A stretch of DNA of 50,053 nt, taken from contig JAPSFT010000026.1 in assembly GCA_035063765.1 (NCBI GenBank), positions 1 to 50,053 of the forward strand, read 5' to 3'. Numbering within the stretch: the stretch's first letter is position 1; every line of letters begins with the position of its first letter. Position numbers and translations under genes: made by a program. The DNA comes from Deltaproteobacteria bacterium (lineage in GTDB: Bacteria; Myxococcota_A; UBA9160; PR03). Below are positions 40,767-48,463 of the stretch, piece by piece. The notes under the pieces are model-generated. The model saw only the letters and a program-made list of their open reading frames with translations, did not search any database and had not been told where the DNA came from.

Positions 40767-41772
40767 GGTCCTCCCCGGCTGCTACGTCGGCCACCTCGCC
40801 GAGGGCCAGCTCCGGCTCCTGCGCGCGGCCCGCCCGATCGAGGAGGTGGTCGCCGATCCCGCCGCGCCGCCCGAGGTGCGCCGCGCGCTCGCCGAGGTCG
40901 CGCCCGTGCTCGACTACGCGCGCGCGCTCGGCCTCGAGGTCGGCGACCAGTATAGGACCTACGCGGCCTGGCCCGGCGACCGGGTCGTGACCGCGCTCGT
41001 GGCGACCCGCCCGGGCGAGGTGGAGCCCGCGGGCTTCTGGTTCCCGATCGTCGGCATCGTTCCCTACAAGGGCTTCTTCGCGCTCGCGCGCGCCGAGCAC
41101 GAGGCCGCACGCCTGCGCGCGGGGGGGCTCGACACCTGCCTCGTCCCGGTGCCGGCCTACTCGACGCTCGGCTGGTTCGACGACCCGGTTGCGACGCCGC
41201 TCGTGCGCCGCGGCCCCGGGGCGCTCGCCGAGACGCTGCTCCACGAGCTCGTCCACGCGACGGTGTTCGTCGCCGGGGACGCCGACTGGAACGAGGGGGT
41301 TGCGACCTTCGTCGGCCAGGAGGGAGCCGTGCGTTTCTTCGCGGCCCGCGCCGGGGAGGACGCCGCGCAGGCGGAGCGGCGCCGGATCGCCGACGAGCGG
41401 GCGGTGGCGCGCACCCTGCGCGCGCTGCGCGAGCAGGTCGCCGCGCTCTATCGCGAGCCGGCCTCGCCCGCGCGCGAGGCCGCGCGCACCGCCGCCGCGG
41501 AAGCCACCCGCACCGCCCTCGCCGCGCTCCCGCTCGAGACCCTCGATCCCGCCGCGGTGGCCGCCACCGCCCGGCTCGGCGACGCCTGCCTCGCCCTCGC
41601 CGCCACCTACGAGGCCGATCTCGACGCGTTCGCCCGCCACCTCGCCACCCACGGCGGCGACCTGGCGGCCTTCGTCGCGGCGCTGCGCGAGGCGGCCCGG
41701 GCGGACGACCCCCGCCGCGCGCTCGGCCTCCCGCCGCGGGCCGACCCTGCCCCGACCGCCGCCCGCCCCTGA
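40720..41772 (+). CDS. Putative lipoprotein aminopeptidase (COG4324 type)
   Basis: 350 residues. The N-terminus is a lipoprotein signal: ALAALGLAITVLPGC with lipobox LPGC and Cys21. Then GHLAEGQLRLLRAARPIEEVVADP matches the COG4324/Aminopep family start. The metalloprotease motif HELVH (175-179), with a third-ligand candidate Glu192 in WNEGVATFVG, supports zinc peptidase activity. YKGFFALARAEHEAARLRAGG near 108 is also typical. It should sit on the outer or inner membrane facing the periplasm. The ATG at 40720 overlaps prmA head-to-head and has no obvious Shine-Dalgarno. The C-terminal third is helical, with Ala/Arg repeats. Confidence 0.88.
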   Translation: MRAKAGALAALGLAITVLPGCYVGHLAEGQLRLLRAARPIEEVVADPAAPPEVRRALAEVAPVLDYARALGLEVGDQYRTYAAWPGDRVVTALVATRPGEVEPAGFWFPIVGIVPYKGFFALARAEHEAARLRAGGLDTCLVPVPAYSTLGWFDDPVATPLVRRGPGALAETLLHELVHATVFVAGDADWNEGVATFVGQEGAVRFFAARAGEDAAQAERRRIADERAVARTLRALREQVAALYREPASPAREAARTAAAEATRTALAALPLETLDPAAVAATARLGDACLALAATYEADLDAFARHLATHGGDLAAFVAALREAARADDPRRALGLPPRADPAPTAARP

Positions 41773-41871
41773 CAGGGCGGCCGGGAATCGTCGTCCGCGG
41801 CGCGCGCGAGGCACGCTTCCCGGCCCGGACCGCCCTCCAGCGCCCGCCCCGACGCGCCGATCAGGAGCGCC

Positions 41872-42912
41872 ATGGCCCTCGACCCGCGCGGCGCCCCGCT
41901 GGACCCGTCCGCCCTCGATCCGATCCGCGCTGCCGAGCAGGCCCGCCGGCTGCGCGCGAACGTGGAGCGCGCGGTGCGCGGCAAGAGCGAGGTGGTACGC
42001 CAGACCGTCGAGGCCTGGGTGGCCGGCGGCCACATCCTGCTCGAGGACGTGCCGGGGGTCGGCAAGACCACCCTCGCCCACGCCCTCGCCCGCTCGCTCG
42101 CCGCGAGCTTCAAGCGCATCCAGTTCACGAGCGACCTCCTGCCCGGGGACCTGGTCGGCTCGGCCGTGCCCGAGCTGCTCGAGGGCCGGCCGAGCGGGCG
42201 CTTCGTCTTCCAGCCGGGGCCCCTCTTCGCCCAGGTCGTGCTCGCCGACGAGATCAACCGCGCCAGCCCGAAGACCCAGTCGGCGCTGCTCGAGGCGATG
42301 GCCGAGGGCTCGGTCTCGGTGGACGGCACGGTCCACCGCCTGCCCGAGCCCTTCCTGGTCGTGGCGACCCAGAACCCGCTCGAGCACCACGGGGTGCATC
42401 CGCTCCCCGAGTCGCAGCTCGACCGCTTCCTGCTGCGGCTGCGGATCGGCTACCCGGCCCCCGAGGACGAGGCGGCCGTGCTGCGCGACGATCCCGCGGC
42501 GACCGAGCTGCCGCGCCTCGAGCCGGTCCTCACGGGCGCGGACCTGCTCGCCATGCGTGCGGCCGCCGGACGGGTGAAGTTCGACGACGGGCTCGTGGCC
42601 TATCTGCTCGAGATCGTGCGCGCGACCCGCGCGCACGCCGCGATCCGGCTCGGCGCCTCGCCCCGCGGCGCCGTCGCGCTGCGCCGCGCCGCCCAGGCGC
42701 GCGCGCTCGTCGACGGCCGCGACTACTGCATCCCCGAGGACGTGCGCGATCTCGCGGTGGCGGTGCTGGCCCATCGCCTCGCGCTCGACCCCCATCACGG
42801 CCTCGCGGATGGCGCGATGGCCTCCTCGGCGGCGGAGTGGAGCGGGCGCGGGCCCGAGGAGGCGGAGTGGCTGGTGCGCGAGATCCTGGACGGCGTCGCG
42901 GTCCCGCTCTGA
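41872..42912 (+). CDS. MoxR-family AAA+ ATPase
   Basis: 346 residues. AAA_3 domain: Walker A LLEDVPGVGKTTLAHAL (about 57-73), FKRIQFTSDLLPGDLVGS, Walker B VVLADEINRASPKTQSALLEAM, sensor 1 FLVVATQNPLEHHGVHPLPE and the AAA lid with RASPRG-type GASPRGAVAL. MoxR proteins act as chaperones for maturation of enzyme complexes, usually with DUF58 and von Willebrand proteins. Here it heads a run with DUF58 and a transglutaminase but no VWA gene. AGGAG (41863-41867) precedes the ATG at 41872. The 99 bases upstream hold no clear promoter. Confidence 0.94.
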   Translation: MALDPRGAPLDPSALDPIRAAEQARRLRANVERAVRGKSEVVRQTVEAWVAGGHILLEDVPGVGKTTLAHALARSLAASFKRIQFTSDLLPGDLVGSAVPELLEGRPSGRFVFQPGPLFAQVVLADEINRASPKTQSALLEAMAEGSVSVDGTVHRLPEPFLVVATQNPLEHHGVHPLPESQLDRFLLRLRIGYPAPEDEAAVLRDDPAATELPRLEPVLTGADLLAMRAAAGRVKFDDGLVAYLLEIVRATRAHAAIRLGASPRGAVALRRAAQARALVDGRDYCIPEDVRDLAVAVLAHRLALDPHHGLADGAMASSAAEWSGRGPEEAEWLVREILDGVAVPL

Positions 42913-42935
42913 GCGGCGCCCGGGAGGGCGCCCCC

Positions 42936-43919
42936 TTGCTCCCGCGCCTGCGCTCCTTCGCGCGCCGCCACCTGCGCCCGCCCCGGACCCTCGTCCCGAC
43001 CCGGGCCGGCTGGATCTTCTTCGCGCTCGCCTTCGGGGTCGGCTTCGCCGCTCTCAACACCGGCAACAACCTGCTCTACCTGATCCTGTCCGGGATGCTC
43101 GCCTTCCTGGTCCTCTCCGGGGTGCTCTCGGAGACGGCGCTGCGCGGGATCGACGTCCTGCGCCAGCTTCCCCCCGAGTGGCTCGCCGGCCAGCCGGGCC
43201 GCGTCGTGCTCGAGGTCGCCAACACCCAGCGCTTCTGGGCCCACGCAATCGTCGTCGAGGACTGCGCCGGGGCGGGGACCCAGCGCCCGGCGCCGCTCGG
43301 GCGCGTGCTCGCGCTGCGCATCGCGCCGGGCGGACGCGAGCGGCGCAGCTATACCTACACCCCCGGGAGTCGGGGGGAGCTCGGCTTCGCGGGCCTGCGC
43401 GTCACGACGCGCTTTCCCTTCGGGCTGTTCGCGAAGTCGCTCTGGATCGAGCGGCCGGCGCGCGCCCTCGTCTACCCCTCGCTCGTGCCGGCGGCGGCGC
43501 CCGCCGTGCTCGGCGAGCCGCGGCGGGAGGGCTTCGCCCGCCGCGGGCGCAGCGCCGCGCCGAGCGAGGTGAGCAGCCTGCGCGCGTTCGCGCGTGGCGA
43601 CGCCCCGCGCCGCGTCCACTGGCCCGCTTCGCTCCGCCGCGGCCTCCTGCTCGTGCGCGACGCCGAAGGCGAGACGGCCGGCGAGACGGAGGTGCGGCTG
43701 CGCACCGCAGGCATGGCCGACGGCACCGCCTTCGAGAGCGCCGTGTCGCGGGCCGCGTCCCAGGCCGAGGCCGGCCTGCGCGCCGGCCTGCGCGTCGGCC
43801 TGCGCACCGACAGCGCGCGCTTCGCCGCGGACACGGGGCCGCTCCACCGCGCCCGCCTGCTGGGGATCCTGGCCCGCGTCGCGCCCGAGGCGCCCGACGG
43901 CCGGGGAGGCCCGCCGTGA
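42936..43919 (+). CDS. DUF58 domain membrane protein
   Basis: 327 residues from TTG 42936, chosen for GGGAGG (42922-42927) eight bases upstream and for family length. The N-terminus TRAGWIFFALAFGVGFAALNTGNNLLYLILSGMLAFLVLSGVLSE gives the two transmembrane helices typical of DUF58. A beta-rich domain follows, and the signature REGFARRGRSAAPSEVSSLRAFARGDAPRRVHWPASLRRGLLLVRD (about 195-240) corresponds to the G.e...lR.Y..GD..r.IhW family core. Known as a MoxR-operon companion of unclear biochemistry, often beside transglutaminases. It follows moxR by 23 bases and overlaps the transglutaminase start (GTGA). Confidence 0.88.
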   Translation: MLPRLRSFARRHLRPPRTLVPTRAGWIFFALAFGVGFAALNTGNNLLYLILSGMLAFLVLSGVLSETALRGIDVLRQLPPEWLAGQPGRVVLEVANTQRFWAHAIVVEDCAGAGTQRPAPLGRVLALRIAPGGRERRSYTYTPGSRGELGFAGLRVTTRFPFGLFAKSLWIERPARALVYPSLVPAAAPAVLGEPRREGFARRGRSAAPSEVSSLRAFARGDAPRRVHWPASLRRGLLLVRDAEGETAGETEVRLRTAGMADGTAFESAVSRAASQAEAGLRAGLRVGLRTDSARFAADTGPLHRARLLGILARVAPEAPDGRGGPP

Positions 43920-46027
43920 GCGCGCGAGCGGAGCGCTCGCTGCCGCCGCGCCCGCGCTCCTCCTACGTGCTGGCGGGGGTCTCGAGCCTCGCGCTGGTCG
44001 TGACGGGCGAGCTCCTCGCCCCGGCGGTCGTGCTGCAGGGCGCGGCGCTCCTCGCGAGCCTTCGCCTGCGCGACCACCCGCGCGCCTGGCAGCGCAGCGC
44101 CCTCGTCCTCAACGGTGCGCTCGGCGCGGTCGTGGCGCTCGCGATCGGGCTCTGGCTGCACGGCGCCCTCGCGCTCGTGGCGCTCGCCCACTTCGCGCAC
44201 CTCGCCCTGGGCCTCCAGCTCCTCGACGCGCGCCCGCGCCGCTCCGACTTCCTGCTGGTGGCGCTCGCGCTCTTCCAGGTGCTGCTCGCGGCGAACCTGA
44301 CCGACAGCCTGCTCTTCCCGCCCCTGCTCGTGGTCTTCGTGCTCGCGATGACCTGGACCCTGGTCGTGCACACGCTCTGGGCGGAGGCGCTCGCGCACGG
44401 CGAGCCCTGGCGCGCCGAGCGCGCGATCGCGCCCGGCCTCGCGCGCACGACGATCGTCGCGACCGGCCTCTCGCTCGTGCTCGCGGTCGCGATCTTCCTC
44501 GTGCTGCCGCGCGTGCGCAGCGGCGCGCTCGCCGCGCCCGGGCTGCTCGCGGCGCCGCAGGCCGGCTTCTCGGACCGGATCGCGCTCGGCGACCTGGGCC
44601 GGATCCGCCAGGATCCGACCGTCGTGCTGCGCGTCGAGACGCTGCGCGGTGAGGTCCCGCCCCGCGCCGAGGCGTACTGGCGCGGGCTCGCCTTCGACCA
44701 CTTCGACGGCCGTCATTGGTCGGTGACGCCGCCCGCGCGCCGGCTGCTCGCGCGGGCCGCCGATCTCGGCGTGGGCGTGCCGGGAGGTCCGAAGCGCGCG
44801 GACCTGGTCCAGCGCGTCCTGCGCCAGCCGGTCGCGGCGGGCGTGCTCTTCGCCGCCGGCGCAGCGGCTCGGGTCGAGGGCAGCTTCGGGCGCCTCGAGG
44901 CGGACCCGAACGGCGGCCTCTACGCCCCCGAGAGCGAGCTCGACCGGATCCAGTACGAGGTCGCGATCGAGGCAAGGCCCGCCGATCCCGCACGGCTCGG
45001 CGAGGAGCGCGCGCTTCCGCCCGCGGAGGGCGGGGAGCGCTTCCTCGCGCTTCCTCCGCTCTCGGAGGCCGTGACGGCGCTCGCGCTCCGCATCGTGGCC
45101 GGCGCCGCGACCGATGCCGAGCGCGCCGCCGCGCTCGAGCGCCACCTGCGCCGTACCGGCCGCTACGCGGACCGCCCCCCGCCCGAGCGCCCCGGCGACC
45201 CGCGCTCGCCCGTCGAGGCCTTCCTCCTCGAGAACACCGCCGGCCACTGCGAGTACTTCGCCAGCGGGATGGTCGTGCTGGCGCGCGCGATCGGGCTCCC
45301 GGCGCGGCTCGTGAACGGCTTCGCGGGTGGCAGCGAGAACGCGATCGGCGGCTTCGTCGAGCTGAGCCGGTCCGATGCCCACGCCTGGGTGGAGGTGCAC
45401 TTCGAGCGCGCGGGCTGGGTCCGCTACGACCCGACCCCGGTCGACGCGCGCCTGCACGCCGAAGGGTCCGGCCTCCTCCGGGGGCTGCGTGAGCTCGGCA
45501 GCGCCGCCGAGCACTGGTGGTTCCAGCACGTGGTCGAGTTCGATCGCTCGCACCAGATGCGCGCGCTGCGGAGCGGCTGGCTCGCCTGGCGGCGCTGGCG
45601 CGACGCGCAGCGCGCCCCCGGAGCCGGCCCCGCACCGCGCGCGCCCGCCCGCGAGCGCCTCGACCCGCGCGCGGCCGCCCCGTACGCGATCGCGCTGGTC
45701 GGGGCCACGGCGCTCGCGTGGACGGTGTGGCGCTGGCGCCGCCGCCGCGGCCGCAGCGCCCGCCCGAGCGGCTCGCTCGGCCAGCGCGCGACCCGGCTCT
45801 ACGCCGAGGCGTTGCGCCTGCTCGAGCAGCGCCGCGGCCTCGTCCGTGCGCGCGCCGTGCCGGCGCGGGAGTTCGCGCGCGAGGCGGGGCGCGCCGTCCC
45901 GCCCGCCGCCGCCGCCGCGCTCTGGTCGCTCACCGAGGCCTATCTCGCCGAGCGTTTCGGCGGCCAGCATCCAGAGGCGCCGCGCGCCGCGCTGCGCACC
46001 CTGCGTGATACCCTGCGCCGCCGATGA
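43916..46027 (+). CDS. TgpA-like membrane transglutaminase / DUF3488
   Basis: 703 residues from GTG 43916 (GGGGAGG at 43903-43908). The first about 190 residues carry five or six transmembrane helices (DUF3488/TgpA_N). The periplasmic part contains a transglutaminase-like core with all three catalytic residues: Cys445 (TAGHCEYFASGM), His489 (DAHAWVEV) and Asp505 (VRYDPTP). A final transmembrane helix lies near 588-605, followed by a DUF4129-type cytoplasmic tail. TgpA is essential in Pseudomonas aeruginosa and acts at the cell envelope; the target is unclear. It is coupled to DUF58 upstream and to plsX downstream (ATGA). Confidence 0.92.
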   Translation: MSARAERSLPPRPRSSYVLAGVSSLALVVTGELLAPAVVLQGAALLASLRLRDHPRAWQRSALVLNGALGAVVALAIGLWLHGALALVALAHFAHLALGLQLLDARPRRSDFLLVALALFQVLLAANLTDSLLFPPLLVVFVLAMTWTLVVHTLWAEALAHGEPWRAERAIAPGLARTTIVATGLSLVLAVAIFLVLPRVRSGALAAPGLLAAPQAGFSDRIALGDLGRIRQDPTVVLRVETLRGEVPPRAEAYWRGLAFDHFDGRHWSVTPPARRLLARAADLGVGVPGGPKRADLVQRVLRQPVAAGVLFAAGAAARVEGSFGRLEADPNGGLYAPESELDRIQYEVAIEARPADPARLGEERALPPAEGGERFLALPPLSEAVTALALRIVAGAATDAERAAALERHLRRTGRYADRPPPERPGDPRSPVEAFLLENTAGHCEYFASGMVVLARAIGLPARLVNGFAGGSENAIGGFVELSRSDAHAWVEVHFERAGWVRYDPTPVDARLHAEGSGLLRGLRELGSAAEHWWFQHVVEFDRSHQMRALRSGWLAWRRWRDAQRAPGAGPAPRAPARERLDPRAAAPYAIALVGATALAWTVWRWRRRRGRSARPSGSLGQRATRLYAEALRLLEQRRGLVRARAVPAREFAREAGRAVPPAAAAALWSLTEAYLAERFGGQHPEAPRAALRTLRDTLRRR
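46009..46014 (+). promoter_or_regulatory. Leaderless-type -10 (TACCCT) before plsX, inside the transglutaminase 3' end
   Basis: TACCCT ends nine bases before the plsX ATG, within GATACCCTGCGCC, identical over 13 bases to the sequence before the CoA-transferase gene at 3378-3390. It also encodes Asp-Thr-Leu-Arg of the upstream protein, so chance is possible. If real it gives plsX its own leaderless promoter. Confidence 0.4.
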
Positions 46028-47121
46028 CGGACGCCGCCCGAAGGCCTCGAGGACGCCGGCCACGCGAGGAGCAGCGGGCGGAGCCTGCGCCGCCGCGCAC
46101 CGTGGCGCTCGACGCCATGGGGGGCGACCACGCGCCCGGGGCACCGCTGCGCGCCGCCGTCGCGCTCGCGCGCGAGAGCGACATCGGGCTGCTGCTGGTG
46201 GGCGACGCCGAGCGCCTGGCTCCCGCGCTCGCCCGCGCCGGCCTCGCTCCCGGGCGCGTCGAGCTCCTCCACGCGCCCGACGCCGTGCCGATGGACGAGT
46301 CGCCCCAGGCGGCGGCGCGGCGCGAGGCCTCCTCGCTGGCGCTCGCGGCGCGCGCGGTGGCGGACGGCCGCGCCCAGGCGCTGGTCTCGGCGGGCAACAC
46401 CGGGGCGCTCCTGCTCCACGCCGTGCGCGCGATCCCGCGCCTGCCCGGCGTGCGGCGGGCGGCGCTGGCGGCCGTCCACCCGACCCTGCCGCGCCCGCAC
46501 AACCCCGACCCCTTCGCGCTGCTCCTCGACGTCGGCGCCAACGTCCACAGCGAGCCCGAGGACCTGCTCCAGTTCGCGCTGATGGGCGCCGCCTATGCCT
46601 CCTGCATCTCGAAGGTCGAGCGCCCGAGCGTCGGCCTGCTCAACATCGGCGAGGAGGCCGGCAAGGGCGACGAGCTCCTGCGCGCCGCCCACACCCTGCT
46701 CGCCGCCGCCCCCGGGCTCGCCTTCCGGGGCAACGTCGAGGGCCGCGACGTGCCGCTCGGGGCGGCCGACGTGGTGGTGTGTCCGGGCATCCTCGGCAAC
46801 GTGGTCCTGAAGCTGCTCGAGAGCATGGGCGAAGTGATGACGCGGATGGGGGACGGCGTGTACCGCCAGCGCCTGCGCTGGCGCGCCGGCCGCTTCCTGC
46901 TCCGCGACGGCCTGGCGCGGGTCTCGAACCTCCTCGACTACGCCGCCTATGGCGGCGCGCCGATCCTCGGCTTCGAGCGCATCGTGATCAAGGCCCACGG
47001 CCGCTCGCAGGCCCGTGCGCTCGAGAACGCGGTGAAGGTCGCCGCCAAGGCCGTGCGCGACGACGTCTGCGGTGCGATTGCCGCGCGCCTCGCGCCGCCG
47101 CGCCCGCCGGCGGGACCGTGA
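46024..47121 (+). CDS. plsX: Phosphate acyltransferase PlsX
   Basis: 365 residues. After an unusual 26-residue Arg/Glu/Pro-rich N-terminal extension, the family starts with TVALDAMGGDHAPGAPLRAA. Further blocks are ALVSAGNTGALL near 119, LLDVGANVHSEPEDLLQFALMG near 160, VGLLNIGEEAGKGDEL near 200, FRGNVEGRDVPLG near 235 and GGAPILGFERIVIKAHGRS near 310. PlsX converts acyl-ACP to acyl-phosphate for PlsY, starting phospholipid synthesis. It normally sits by rpmF-fabH; here it lies after the MoxR-DUF58-transglutaminase genes, overlapping the latter by ATGA and gmhB by GTGA. Confidence 0.95.
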   Translation: MTDAARRPRGRRPREEQRAEPAPPRTVALDAMGGDHAPGAPLRAAVALARESDIGLLLVGDAERLAPALARAGLAPGRVELLHAPDAVPMDESPQAAARREASSLALAARAVADGRAQALVSAGNTGALLLHAVRAIPRLPGVRRAALAAVHPTLPRPHNPDPFALLLDVGANVHSEPEDLLQFALMGAAYASCISKVERPSVGLLNIGEEAGKGDELLRAAHTLLAAAPGLAFRGNVEGRDVPLGAADVVVCPGILGNVVLKLLESMGEVMTRMGDGVYRQRLRWRAGRFLLRDGLARVSNLLDYAAYGGAPILGFERIVIKAHGRSQARALENAVKVAAKAVRDDVCGAIAARLAPPRPPAGP

Positions 47122-47687
47122 CCGGCCCGCGCCCCGGGCCGCGCGCGCGGCCCTTCGTGTTCCTCGACCGCGACGGCACGCTGGTGCGCGACACGGGCTA
47201 CCCGCACCGCCCGGAGGACTACGCGCTCCTGCCCGGCGCGGTGGCCGGCGCCCTCGCGCTGGCCCGCGCCGGCTACGTGCTCGCGATCGCCACCAACCAG
47301 AGCGGGATCGGGCGCGGTCGCTTCGGGCTCGCGGACTTCGAGCGCTTCCAGGGCCGGCTGGCGGCCGACCTGGCCGCCGGCGGCGTCGTGCTCGGCGCCA
47401 CGCTCCTGTGTCCCCATGCCCCCGCCGACGGCTGCGCGTGCCGCAAGCCGGCGCCCGGCCTGCTGCTGCGCGCGCGCGACGAGCTCGGCGCGGATCTCGC
47501 GGCGAGCTGGATGGTGGGCGACGGGTCGCGCGACGTGGAGGCCGCCCGCCGCGCCGGCTGTCGCGGCGCGGTGCGGGTGGGGATCGCGGCGCCCGCGCGC
47601 GCGCGTGCGGGCGAGGACCCCTTCGCGCTCGAGGCCCGCGATCTCGCGGAGGCCGCGCGCCGCATCCTCGGCTACGGCGCGCCGTAG
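47118..47687 (+). CDS. gmhB: D-glycero-D-manno-heptose-1,7-bisphosphate 7-phosphatase
   Basis: 189 residues from GTG 47118, overlapping the plsX stop. HAD phosphatase motif FLDRDGTLVRDTGY (Asp17, Asp19), IATNQSGIGRG (54-66), and the GmhB-specific zinc site CPHAPADGCACRKPAPG (Cys98, His100, Cys106, Cys108) followed by the Lys of motif III; GDGSRDVEAARRAGC is motif IV. It removes the C7 phosphate in ADP-heptose synthesis, so LPS with heptose core is implied; anomer preference is not evident. The stop lies in a 16-base palindrome shared with the convergent queE stop. Confidence 0.92.
   Translation: MTGPRPGPRARPFVFLDRDGTLVRDTGYPHRPEDYALLPGAVAGALALARAGYVLAIATNQSGIGRGRFGLADFERFQGRLAADLAAGGVVLGATLLCPHAPADGCACRKPAPGLLLRARDELGADLAASWMVGDGSRDVEAARRAGCRGAVRVGIAAPARARAGEDPFALEARDLAEAARRILGYGAP
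47672..47687. terminator. 16-base perfect palindrome holding both convergent stop codons
   Basis: CTACGGCGCGCCGTAG is identical on both strands. On each strand it encodes Tyr-Gly-Ala-Pro-stop, ending gmhB on plus and queE on minus. RNA from either strand could form a six-pair stem with a CGCG loop. No T-tract, so the terminator role is inferred from position. Confidence 0.45.
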
Positions 47688-48457
47688 AGGGGGTGCGTCT
47701 GCGGGATCAGCCGCACGTCCTCGAGGGTGCGGGCCGCCTCGCGCTGGAGCGCGAGCAGGCGCTCCGCCGGGGGCCGGAGCGCCCCGGCACGCGGCGTCAC
47801 CGGCTGGAGCACCACCGGCGTGGCCGGGTCGACGCGTGCAATCGCCTCCCACGCGGCGCGCAGCTCCTCGTCGCGGCTCGTCTCGCTCACGACGAGCTTC
47901 ACGTAGGACTCGGGCGCGCCGCGCGCGACCATGAGGAAGCGCTCGTGGAGGGCCGTGAACGAGCGGCCCGGCTGCGCGAGCACCGCGCTCGGCTCGCCCT
48001 CCCGGCGCACCTCGCTCGCGAGCTTCCAGTCCATCGACACGACGTCGACGGCCTCGCGCACCGCCGCCAGCGCATCGGGCAGATGGCCAGCGGTCTCGAG
48101 CAGGAGGCGCGGGCCGCGGCCGCGCAGCGCGGCGCCGAGCGCGGCCACCACCTCCGGCTGGAGCAACGGCTCCCCTCCGGTCAGCGACACGAAGCGATGG
48201 CGCTCGACCTCGAGCGCCTCGGCGGCCGCCACGATCTCGTCGATCGCGACCGGATTCGGTACCACGCGGAAGGCCCCGCTCCCGCGCCGGGTCTCGAGCC
48301 GGCAGGTGTCGGTCGGGCGCCAGGTATGGGGGGAGTCGCACCAGCGGCAGCGCAGATCGCAGCCCCCGAGCCGGACGAAGAGCGTGCTCGCGCCCACGTG
48401 CGGCCCTTCGCCCTGGGCCGACGAGAAGACCTCGACGAAGCGGCCCCGCAAGGGCAC
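47672..48457 (-). CDS. queE: 7-carboxy-7-deazaguanine synthase (radical SAM)
   Basis: 261 residues. The N-terminus VEVFSSAQGEGPHVGASTLFVRLGGCDLRCRWCD shows the QueE start (E.F.S.QGEG...G....F.R..GC.L.C..CD), with the radical SAM cluster cysteines 33, 37 and 40 in the usual CX3CX2C pattern. It is followed by FVSLTGGEPLLQP and LLLETAGHLP. It turns 6-carboxytetrahydropterin into 7-carboxy-7-deazaguanine for queuosine. No queC, queD or queF is in the window. The start is GTG, six bases after the stop of the DHH-like gene, and the 3' end overlaps gmhB by 16 bases. Confidence 0.93.
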   Translation of the reverse strand: MPLRGRFVEVFSSAQGEGPHVGASTLFVRLGGCDLRCRWCDSPHTWRPTDTCRLETRRGSGAFRVVPNPVAIDEIVAAAEALEVERHRFVSLTGGEPLLQPEVVAALGAALRGRGPRLLLETAGHLPDALAAVREAVDVVSMDWKLASEVRREGEPSAVLAQPGRSFTALHERFLMVARGAPESYVKLVVSETSRDEELRAAWEAIARVDPATPVVLQPVTPRAGALRPPAERLLALQREAARTLEDVRLIPQTHPLYGAP

Positions 48458-48463
48458 GGAGTG

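Noticed and set aside
38500-41772. A 1090-residue plus-strand frame ending with the aminopeptidase
   Set aside because: Only the part from ATG 40720 has a lipoprotein signal and family similarity; the upstream portion is antisense to the HAD gene and overlaps the reductase and prmA genes.
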